DNA of 18,270 nt from Alphaproteobacteria bacterium (GTDB lineage: Bacteria; Pseudomonadota; Alphaproteobacteria; UBA7887): contig JANQOH010000076.1 in the NCBI GenBank assembly GCA_028289725.1, forward strand, positions 1-18,270, read 5' to 3'. Position 1 is the stretch's first letter. Every line of letters begins with the position of its first letter. This document shows positions 1 to 5,643 of the stretch, piece by piece. A program made the translations under genes and the position numbers. Under the pieces are notes generated by a model. It was not told the DNA's origin, did no database searches, and saw nothing but the letters and a program-made list of their open reading frames with translations.

Positions 1-540
1 TTGAGCGACACGCGGATGCTGACCTACGACGCGTTTCGCCGGTTTCCGAAACCCATTATCGCGGCGGTCAACGGTTACGCTTTGGGCGGCGGCTGCGAAC
101 TGGCGATGGTGTGCGACATCATCGTAGCGGGCGCCAACGCGAAATTCGGTCAGCCTGAAATCAACCTCGGAATCATTCCGGGGGCGGGCGGGACCCAGCG
201 GCTTATTCGCGCGGTCGGCAAGTCGCTGGCCATGAAGCTGATCCTGACCGGCGAGATGATCGACGCGGAAACGGCGCTGCGCGCCGGCTTGGTGTCCGAC
301 GTCGTGCCGCCGGAGCTAACCTTGCGCAAAGCGCTTGATATGGCACGGACCATCGCGTCCAAGGCGCCGATCGCGGTGCAGGCGGCGAAGGCCGCGGTGC
401 TCAAATCCTTCGACACGACCATGGAGGCGGGGCTCGATTTCGAACGCCAGGCGATTCAGGCACTGTTTGCGACCGACGATAAGGAAGAGGGCACCGCCGC
501 GTTCTTGGAAAAGCGCCAACCGGAATTCAAGGGACGTTAG
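1..540 (+). CDS. paaF: 2,3-dehydroadipyl-CoA hydratase / enoyl-CoA hydratase (5' truncated)
   Basis: Crotonase-fold hydratase that adds water to 2,3-dehydroadipyl-CoA in the lower phenylacetate pathway (cytoplasm). The visible 179 residues align end to end with the C-terminal part of PaaF. The oxyanion-hole segment AAVNGYALGGGCELA is followed by both catalytic glutamates, E33 in GGCEL and E53 in GQPEINLG (the Glu144/Glu164 pair of rat enoyl-CoA hydratase), and the protein ends in the PaaF-typical PEFKGR. About 75 N-terminal residues, including the first CoA-binding strand, are missing because the window begins inside the gene. The TTG at position 1 is therefore probably an internal Leu codon and not the start. 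It is followed after 3 bp by paaG, so the two are almost certainly co-transcribed. A generic fatty-acid enoyl-CoA hydratase is possible, but the neighbours favour PaaF. Confidence 0.88.
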   Translation: MSDTRMLTYDAFRRFPKPIIAAVNGYALGGGCELAMVCDIIVAGANAKFGQPEINLGIIPGAGGTQRLIRAVGKSLAMKLILTGEMIDAETALRAGLVSDVVPPELTLRKALDMARTIASKAPIAVQAAKAAVLKSFDTTMEAGLDFERQAIQALFATDDKEEGTAAFLEKRQPEFKGR

Positions 541-543
541 GCC

Positions 544-1329
544 ATGAGCTTCGAAACCATTCTGTTCGAGCTGACCGACGATGTCGCGGTGTTGACGCTC
601 AATCGGCCGGACAAGCTGAACGCCTTTTCGATCGACATGCACAAGGAGATCCGCGCGGCGCTCAAGCAAACGGTGAAAGACAAGGCGCGTGCCTTGGTGA
701 TCACCGGCGCGGGCCGCGCCTTTTGCGCCGGCGCCGACCTCGGCGCGCGCGACGTCAAGGCGGAAGGCGAAATGGATCTCGGTGCGTTGCTCGAAAAATA
801 TTACAACCCGCTGATCCTCAGTCTCAAAGACCTACCGATGCCGGTGATCGGCGCGGTCAACGGCGTGGCGGCGGGCGCCGGCGCCAATTTCGCGCTCGCG
901 TGCGATCTTGTGTTCGCGGCGCGCTCCGCTTCGTTTATTCAGGCGTTCATCAAAATCGGCCTGGTGCCCGATGCCGGCGGGTCGTTTCATTTGCCGCGTT
1001 TGATCGGCATGCAGCGCGCCATGGCGCTGGCGATGACCGGCGACAAATTGGACGCCGAGACCGCCGAACAGTGGGGCATGATCTATCAGTGTGTCGACGA
1101 TGACACTTTGATGGATACGGCGATGGATTGCGCCCGCCACCTGGCGACGCAGCCGACGCGGTCCATCGGTCTGATCAAGCGCTTGATGACCGCGTCACTC
1201 GGCAACGACCTGAATACGCAGCTCGAACTTGAGCGGCAAATGCAGCGCGTCGCAGGGCTCGGCACGGACTACCGCGAAGGCGTGCAGGCATTCCTCGAAA
1301 AACGCGCACCGAAATTCACCGGCACATGA
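544..1329 (+). CDS. paaG: 1,2-epoxyphenylacetyl-CoA isomerase
   Basis: Crotonase-superfamily isomerase that converts the ring-1,2-epoxide of phenylacetyl-CoA to the seven-membered oxepin-CoA, and also shifts double bonds later in the pathway. Its 261 residues match the family length (E. coli about 262). CoA-binding LNRPDKLNAF lies near residues 19-28, the oxyanion loop GRAFCAGADL at 57-66, and AVNGVAAGAGA at 104-114. Asp143 in GLVPDAGG is the catalytic Asp typical of PaaG; hydratases carry Glu here. Glycines replace the first hydratase glutamate, which argues for isomerase over hydratase. The C-terminus (DYREGVQAFLEKRAPKFTG) is PaaG-like. It starts 3 bp after paaF and its stop overlaps the paaI start (ATGA). 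Confidence 0.93.
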   Translation: MSFETILFELTDDVAVLTLNRPDKLNAFSIDMHKEIRAALKQTVKDKARALVITGAGRAFCAGADLGARDVKAEGEMDLGALLEKYYNPLILSLKDLPMPVIGAVNGVAAGAGANFALACDLVFAARSASFIQAFIKIGLVPDAGGSFHLPRLIGMQRAMALAMTGDKLDAETAEQWGMIYQCVDDDTLMDTAMDCARHLATQPTRSIGLIKRLMTASLGNDLNTQLELERQMQRVAGLGTDYREGVQAFLEKRAPKFTGT

Positions 1330-1802
1330 ACGACCCGCATACCCAGGCGGCGCTCGATCCCGATACGCTCGCGCGTCGCGTGTTCGACGCCATGGAAGCC
1401 AATGATCGTGTTTTTCACGCGCTCGGCATGCGCCTTGTGGAAGTTGAGAGCGGGCGGGCGGTGCTTGAAATGCCGGTGCGCGAAGACATGCTTAACGGCC
1501 ACGACATTTGCCATGGCGGCATGATCTTTTCACTCGCCGACACCGCGATGGCGATCGCCGCGAACAGTTTTAATCAAACTGCGGTCGCGTCGTCCGCCGA
1601 CATTTCGTTCCTCGCCTCGGCGCTCAAAGGCGATGTGCTGCGCGCCGAAACTGACTTGCGGTCGCTGCGCAAGCGGACGGGGCTGTACGATGTGACAATC
1701 CGCGGGCGGGACGGCGAGGTGATCGCGCTCTTTCGTGGTCGCGTGCAACGCGTGAACGCCAAAGTCGTGCCCGACCTGCCGGGCCCGACCGATAATCAAT
1801 AA
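1326..1802 (+). CDS. paaI: Hydroxyphenylacetyl-CoA thioesterase PaaI
   Basis: Single hot-dog-domain acyl-CoA thioesterase (158 residues; E. coli PaaI about 140). It hydrolyses dead-end phenylacetyl-CoA-type thioesters and so recovers CoA trapped by stalled intermediates. The active-site block MLNGHDICHGGMIFSLADTA (about residues 57-76) contains the HGG helix start and the catalytic Asp of SLADTA. DISFLASALKGD and RTGLYDVTI are also PaaI-like. The first 20 or so residues extend beyond E. coli PaaI. The ATG at 1326 overlaps the paaG stop, so translational coupling is likely, and this is the last gene of the paaF-paaG-paaI run. Only 9 bp separate its stop from the stop of the converging minus-strand gene. 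Confidence 0.93.
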   Translation: MNDPHTQAALDPDTLARRVFDAMEANDRVFHALGMRLVEVESGRAVLEMPVREDMLNGHDICHGGMIFSLADTAMAIAANSFNQTAVASSADISFLASALKGDVLRAETDLRSLRKRTGLYDVTIRGRDGEVIALFRGRVQRVNAKVVPDLPGPTDNQ

Positions 1803-1811
1803 CCGCGCGCT

Positions 1812-2231
1812 TTACGCCGCCGGCGACTGATCGAGCAGGCCCGCGACGGCCGCCCGCGCGGCGCCGAATTCCTCAACCTTGTCTTCATAGGCATCGCGCA
1901 CCACCGCATAGTCCTCGACGCGCGGCACGCTGAGGCCTTGGTTCAGGATTTCGCCGTGTGCTGTCTCGCAGGTACTGAGCAACGTGTCCGCTTCGCGTTT
2001 GAGCGCGATGTAATGCAGCGCCGCCTCTTGGACGGCGGGCGGGAGCTGATCGAATTCCGGCACCGCCGCTTCGTCCGCGCGCGCGAAATCGCCTTTCAAA
2101 CGTGCCCAATCCGTGGCCGCCGTATCGGTTTCTGCCACGTTGGCCTGACGAAATCCGTATCGCGCGAGCCGGTCGAGATTGCTTTCGAGGAGCGGGTTTT
2201 TGATTTTTTCTTGCGTCACGACCGGCCTCAT
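1812..2231 (-). CDS. Unrecognised 139-residue protein coupled to the PaaA-like gene
   Basis: I do not recognise this protein. It is acidic, rich in Ala/Glu/Asp/Leu, with no signal peptide or membrane segment. It looks almost entirely helical, with probable helices near residues 11-30, 41-53, 64-93 and 105-134. It has a single Cys in LLSTCETAHGEI and no ExxH pair, so it is not itself an obvious diiron protein. It does not resemble the small beta-rich PaaB, the ferredoxin-reductase PaaE or the FeS-assembly-like PaaD. Its ATG overlaps the stop of the PaaA-like gene by 4 bp (ATGA), the strongest sign that it is real and made together with that protein. An accessory or structural partner of the PaaA-like protein is my inference. 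Opposite-strand frames exist in the same place but lack such coupling. Confidence 0.75.
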   Translation of the reverse strand: MRPVVTQEKIKNPLLESNLDRLARYGFRQANVAETDTAATDWARLKGDFARADEAAVPEFDQLPPAVQEAALHYIALKREADTLLSTCETAHGEILNQGLSVPRVEDYAVVRDAYEDKVEEFGAARAAVAGLLDQSPAA

Positions 2232-3019
2232 TCCGCCGCGTCCAATTCGTAGCCGACGCGCATGTCGTAATCCGGTTCGATGCCTTGCGGCATTTCGAGG
2301 CCGACCTGACCGAGGCGGTCTTCCAGGAGCTCAAGATACTCTGCTTGCAACTCCTCCGGCTTTTTCACCTTGATGCCGTATTCGTAATAGATGTCGAACA
2401 TCTCGGACTTCTTGTCGCCCGTGGACGGGCGGCCATAGAAGCCTAGTCCGACGCGCATAAACTTGGCGACACGACCCTGCATGTCTTCGCGCGCGGCCTC
2501 GCCGCCAAATTCCATCGAGCGCTTGGACGCCCAGACGCCAAACGCCAGGTGGCCCATTTCCTCTTTATGAATGCGTGTGTTGACCTTCGCCCACGGCAGA
2601 TAGGAACACTCACGATATTGGCCGAGGAACGCCACGGCGGCCGGCGTGACCACGGTGGAGAACAGCGCGACATCGTGCCAGTGGTCGAACAAGGGTGCCC
2701 AGTTCTGTTTGCGGAAGCCATTGATCACGTTGACCTTGGCCTTGTCCGGGTTGTCCGGATGCATGACCAATTCCTGCAGCCGCGCATCGACATCGATGCC
2801 GAGGTCCGCGAGCAGGTTCCAGACGTAGTAAGCGTGACCAAATTCCTCCATCACCTTTTTGGAAAGGCGATAGGCCTCTTCGGGGCGTGGCGCGTATTGC
2901 ATGTTTTCGGCAACCCGTTGCCCGCCGGCATATTCGGAGTCTGCCTGGAAACACATCAGGTTGATCAGCGCGGTGCGGTAGTCGTCCGGCAGCACGTCGC
3001 CCTTATCGTACGTCTTCAT
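2228..3019 (-). CDS. PaaA-like ferritin-fold (Phenylacetic acid catabolic protein family) putative diiron oxygenase subunit
   Basis: 263-residue helical protein of the PaaA/PaaC family; PaaA is the catalytic diiron subunit of phenylacetyl-CoA 1,2-epoxidase. Two ExxH motifs are visible, E59-F-G-H62 and E154-M-G-H157, plus E29 in DSEYAG, which precedes the first motif by 30 residues as in PaaA. In my hand alignment with the remembered E. coli sequence, E29, E59, H62, E154 and H157 match iron ligands, but the position of the ligand Asp126 is T125 (in VVTPAA). H113, H115, D116 and E137 lie nearby and might substitute. There are no paaB, C, D or E genes in the window. The start chosen is the ATG at 3019, with GGAGG 5 nt upstream; an in-frame TTG at 3040 is the only longer option and would overlap that RBS. 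The stop overlaps the next gene's start. Substrate and activity are unknown. Confidence 0.88.
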   Translation of the reverse strand: MKTYDKGDVLPDDYRTALINLMCFQADSEYAGGQRVAENMQYAPRPEEAYRLSKKVMEEFGHAYYVWNLLADLGIDVDARLQELVMHPDNPDKAKVNVINGFRKQNWAPLFDHWHDVALFSTVVTPAAVAFLGQYRECSYLPWAKVNTRIHKEEMGHLAFGVWASKRSMEFGGEAAREDMQGRVAKFMRVGLGFYGRPSTGDKKSEMFDIYYEYGIKVKKPEELQAEYLELLEDRLGQVGLEMPQGIEPDYDMRVGYELDAAE

Positions 3020-3024
3020 CGCAG

Positions 3025-3029
3025 CCTCC
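3025..3029 (-). promoter_or_regulatory. Shine-Dalgarno GGAGG that fixes the start of the PaaA-like gene
   Basis: On the minus strand GGAGG is followed by CTGCG and then ATG (3019). The ideal spacing selects this ATG over the in-frame TTG 21 bp upstream. Confidence 0.8.
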
Positions 3030-3059
3030 AAATTCTCCAAGCATTCAAGATCGTGGCGC

Positions 3060-3108
3060 CAATATGATACAAAAAATACTGTAATTCAAATATATTTGTA
3101 TCATATTG
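3060..3108. promoter_or_regulatory. Inverted repeat, candidate PaaX operator
   Basis: Two perfect 14-bp arms, CAATATGATACAAA at 3060-3073 and its reverse complement at 3095-3108, are separated by 21 bp, so the arm centres are 35 bp apart. Within each arm AATATGATAC agrees at 9 of 10 positions with the first ten bases of the E. coli PaaX consensus as I remember it (WWTRTGATTC...). The repeat sits in the divergent region between the PaaA-like gene and paaX, in a stretch far more AT-rich than its surroundings. One arm covers the candidate -10 of the minus-strand promoter, which suits a repressor released by an aryl-CoA. Both the repeat and its position are directly visible; recognition by the neighbouring PaaX is inference. 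Confidence 0.8.
3061..3089 (-). promoter_or_regulatory. Candidate sigma70 promoter of the PaaA-like operon
   Basis: On the minus strand TTGAAT (3084-3089) and CATATT (3061-3066) are separated by 17 bp, giving a leader of about 35 nt to the ATG at 3019. The -10 hexamer lies inside the left arm of the inverted repeat. Match quality is moderate. Confidence 0.45.
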
Positions 3109-3168
3109 TGGCGCGATAAACTCGAATTCGGCTGCGGATATCGGTGGGGAACTCCTACAACTAATTGT

Positions 3169-3181
3169 AAACGGTACGTTT
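3169..3181. promoter_or_regulatory. Small inverted repeat AAACG-GTA-CGTTT
   Basis: A perfect 5-bp inverted repeat around a 3-bp centre in the paaX leader, about 60 bp upstream of the paaX start. It could be a regulator site or part of the paaX promoter region. Short enough that chance cannot be excluded. Confidence 0.35.
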
Positions 3182-3209
3182 TTCGAGGTAAGAAAGTGTG
3201 TCAAATTGG

Positions 3210-3221
3210 GTCGATATCGAC
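3210..3221. promoter_or_regulatory. 12-bp perfect palindrome just upstream of paaX
   Basis: GTCGATATCGAC is fully self-complementary and ends 17 bp before the paaX ATG. A ribosome site would be expected here, and I see no convincing Shine-Dalgarno. It may be an autoregulatory operator or a structured leader; function is inferred from position only. Confidence 0.4.
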
Positions 3222-3238
3222 ACGAAAATGACTGACCA

Positions 3239-4228
3239 ATGCACGAACATCTCGAACTGGATACGGCGAAGCGCTCTCAACCGGTGGATCTAGGCGCCGC
3301 GACCGCAGCGCTGCTGGACGGCATCCGCCCCAAGGCCAATTCGCTGATGATCACGGTCTTCGGCGATTCAGTGACGCCGCATGGCGGTCGTGTGTGGCTT
3401 GGCAGCTTGATCAGGCTCGTGGCGCCCCTGGGCCTCTCCGATCGTCTGGTGCGCACGGCCGTGACCCGGCTATCCGCGGATGATTGGTTGGCGCGGCAGA
3501 ATCTTGGTCGGCGCGCTTTCTATGGTTTGTCCGATGTCGGGCGACAGCGGTTCGAACAAGCGACGCGGCGCATCTACGCTGACGCGCCGCAGGCGTGGGA
3601 TGGTCGCTGGTGGATTGTCGCCGCCGGCGCGGTGCAGGCGGAAAATGGCCAACGCGATAAACTGCGCCGAGAACTCGGTTGGCAGGGGTTTGGCGTAATC
3701 GCGCCAGGCGTGTTCGCCCACCCCATGGCTGATATTACGGCGCTCCATCAGACATTGCGCGAACTGGCATTGGCGGATCAGGTGGCCGTCTTCGAGACCG
3801 TGGATCCCGGCCTGGGTGCGCATGCCGACACACTCGAACCCTTGCGGCGATTGGTGGCCCATGGCTGGGACTTGGATCGACTGGCGGGCGCTTATCGCGG
3901 ATTCTTGGATCGCTTCAGCCCGATTTGGCGGGCGCTCCAGGCCGAATCACCCATGAGCCCGCTGCACGGGTTTGTTATTCGAACGCTCTTGATTCACGAA
4001 TATCGACGGGCAATTCTGCGCGACCCCATGTTGCCGGACGAACTTCTCCCCATCGATTGGCCCGGTACGGCGGCGCGCACCCTGTGCGGCGAGGTCTATC
4101 GGCGTGTTTGGCAAGCAGCGGAGGCGTATGTGTTGAGTGAGTTGGAAACCGCAGACGGGCCCTTGCCCGAAGCCGCGCCATCCTTTTATCGCCGCTTCGG
4201 CGGCCTGCACGAGGCGCACGAACCATGA
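3239..4228 (+). CDS. paaX: PaaX-family transcriptional repressor
   Basis: GntR-like winged-helix repressor of phenylacetate catabolism; in E. coli, phenylacetyl-CoA is the inducer. Its 329 residues compare with about 316 for E. coli PaaX. After a variable N-terminal tail, the DNA-binding part (about residues 38-110) reads VFGDSVTPHGG, WLGSLIRLVAPLGLSDRLVR and GRRAFYGLSDVGRQRFEQA, each matching PaaX blocks. The middle domain has WDGRWWIVAAG and LGWQGFGVIAPGVFAHP; the C-terminal domain has LLIHEYRRAILRDPMLPDEL and FYRRFGGLHEA. It is divergent from the PaaA-like gene across a region with a PaaX-type inverted repeat and overlaps the ferredoxin reductase gene by ATGA. The ATG at 3239 has no clear RBS; an ATG at 3228 is out of frame and soon stops. 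Confidence 0.93.
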   Translation: MHEHLELDTAKRSQPVDLGAATAALLDGIRPKANSLMITVFGDSVTPHGGRVWLGSLIRLVAPLGLSDRLVRTAVTRLSADDWLARQNLGRRAFYGLSDVGRQRFEQATRRIYADAPQAWDGRWWIVAAGAVQAENGQRDKLRRELGWQGFGVIAPGVFAHPMADITALHQTLRELALADQVAVFETVDPGLGAHADTLEPLRRLVAHGWDLDRLAGAYRGFLDRFSPIWRALQAESPMSPLHGFVIRTLLIHEYRRAILRDPMLPDELLPIDWPGTAARTLCGEVYRRVWQAAEAYVLSELETADGPLPEAAPSFYRRFGGLHEAHEP

Positions 4229-5553
4229 GTGACGACAAGCCCGCGCGTACCATCGCCATTGTCGGCGCCGGACCAGCCGGCTTTTACGCGGCTGACGCGC
4301 TGGTGCGCAAACCGGAAGCCTGCCGGATCGACATCATCGACCGGTTGCCGACGCCCTATGGCTTGGTGCGTGCCGGCGTGGCGCCCGATCACCAAAGCAC
4401 CAAAAATGTCGTCCGGGTTTACGATCGCATTTTGAAGAACGACGCGGTGCGTCTGATCGGCAATGTCGCGCTTGGCCGGGACGTCACGTATGACGAATTG
4501 AAGTCCCTGTACGACGTTGTGATTTTGGCCCTCGGTGCGCAATCGCCACGGCAACTGAGCATTCCCGGCGAAAGCTTGTTCGGCGTGGTGGATTGCACCG
4601 GTTTCGTCAATTGGTACAACGCCGTCCCGGGCGCGCTCGATTTGGCGAAAGAAGTCAACGCAAACGCGGCCGTTGTGGTGGGCAATGGGAACGTTGCCTT
4701 AGACATTGCGCGCTTGTTGGCAAAGACCCCCGCCGAGATGGATCAGAGCGACATCGACCCGGGCGCCGCGCAAGCGATTACCGATGCGCCGCTGACCGAC
4801 ATTTATGTCGTCGGGCGCCGCGGACCGATGCAGGCAAGTTTTACGTCGCCCGAGTTGAGTGAATTCGGCGAACTGGCGGAGGCGGCGCCGGTGGTCGATG
4901 CCGCCGTGGTTCCCGAGACGACCGAAGGCGTACCGGACGATCAAAAGCCGAAGAAGGAAAAAAACCTTCGTATACTAAAGGAATTTGCGGCCGGCGATGG
5001 CGCCGCCGATCCGCGGCCGGTCAAGGTTCATCTGGTGTTTTGCGCGTCACCGGTTGAGATATTGGGGGACGAGCGCGTAACCGGCGTACGTTTTGAGCGC
5101 AATCGCATCGAAGATGGGCGCGCCGTACCAACCGGCGAAACATTCGAGATCGACGCCCAATTGTTTGTTTCCGCGATCGGCTACCGCTCGTCGAGCGAGG
5201 AGGGTGGTCCGCCCATCGATGACGCGCGCGGCACGGTCAAGAACGAGAACGGCCGGGTTGAGCCGGGCGTTTATGTCGTCGGGTGGGCGCGGCGCGGTCC
5301 GACGGGTGTCATCGGCACCAACCGCAACGACGCGCGTGAAGTGGTGGACCAAATCATCGATGACAAAGTGGCGATCAGCAAACCTGGCCCGGAAGGCCTG
5401 GATGCATTGTTGGCCGAACGCGCCGCGGTCACGACGTCCTATGAAGATTGGCAGCGCATCGACGAAGCGGAGCTGGCGGCTGGGTCAGGCGGCCGGCCCC
5501 GGGTCAAATTCACCCGTATCGACGATATGATCGAGGCGGCCAAACCCGATTGA
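4225..5553 (+). CDS. fprA: Ferredoxin--NADP+ reductase, adrenodoxin-reductase (FprA) type
   Basis: FAD- and NADPH-binding flavoprotein that passes electrons from NADPH to a ferredoxin. Its 442 residues are close to Mycobacterium FprA (about 456). The FAD Rossmann motif IAIVGAGPAGFYAAD is at 10-24, PTPYGLVRAGVAPDHQSTK at 42-60, the NADP-binding VVGNGNVALDIARLL at 151-165, and VVGRRGPMQASFTSPEL at 195-211. The C-terminal FAD segment WARRGPTGVIGTNRNDAR completes the family pattern. The gene overlaps paaX by 4 bp, so it is likely co-expressed with the regulator. PaaE, the usual reductase of the phenylacetyl-CoA epoxidase, is a different protein family, so this may serve a separate ferredoxin-dependent oxygenase, possibly the PaaA-like protein. 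No ferredoxin gene is visible. Partner assignment is inference. Confidence 0.88.
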   Translation: MSDDKPARTIAIVGAGPAGFYAADALVRKPEACRIDIIDRLPTPYGLVRAGVAPDHQSTKNVVRVYDRILKNDAVRLIGNVALGRDVTYDELKSLYDVVILALGAQSPRQLSIPGESLFGVVDCTGFVNWYNAVPGALDLAKEVNANAAVVVGNGNVALDIARLLAKTPAEMDQSDIDPGAAQAITDAPLTDIYVVGRRGPMQASFTSPELSEFGELAEAAPVVDAAVVPETTEGVPDDQKPKKEKNLRILKEFAAGDGAADPRPVKVHLVFCASPVEILGDERVTGVRFERNRIEDGRAVPTGETFEIDAQLFVSAIGYRSSSEEGGPPIDDARGTVKNENGRVEPGVYVVGWARRGPTGVIGTNRNDAREVVDQIIDDKVAISKPGPEGLDALLAERAAVTTSYEDWQRIDEAELAAGSGGRPRVKFTRIDDMIEAAKPD

Positions 5554-5643
5554 CGTCCGCGAAGGCCCCTGGGGCGTAATTCGCTTTAACCCCCGGGTCG
5601 CATGGACTATTGGGGGCATAAGAAACGGTTATAGAGGGCATCG

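Noticed and set aside
1938..2252. 104-codon plus-strand open frame opposite the unknown 139-residue gene
   Set aside because: It crosses the PaaA-like gene end, has no start context, and the minus-strand gene has the ATGA coupling.
3016..3204. 62-codon minus-strand frame through the paaA-like/paaX intergenic region
   Set aside because: It spans the operator-like repeat, overlaps the start of the PaaA-like gene out of coupling distance, and has no RBS or recognisable content.
5554..5643. GC-rich short stems (GCCCCTGGGGC) after fprA as a terminator
   Set aside because: The stem is very short and not followed by a T run, so I could not support a terminator.
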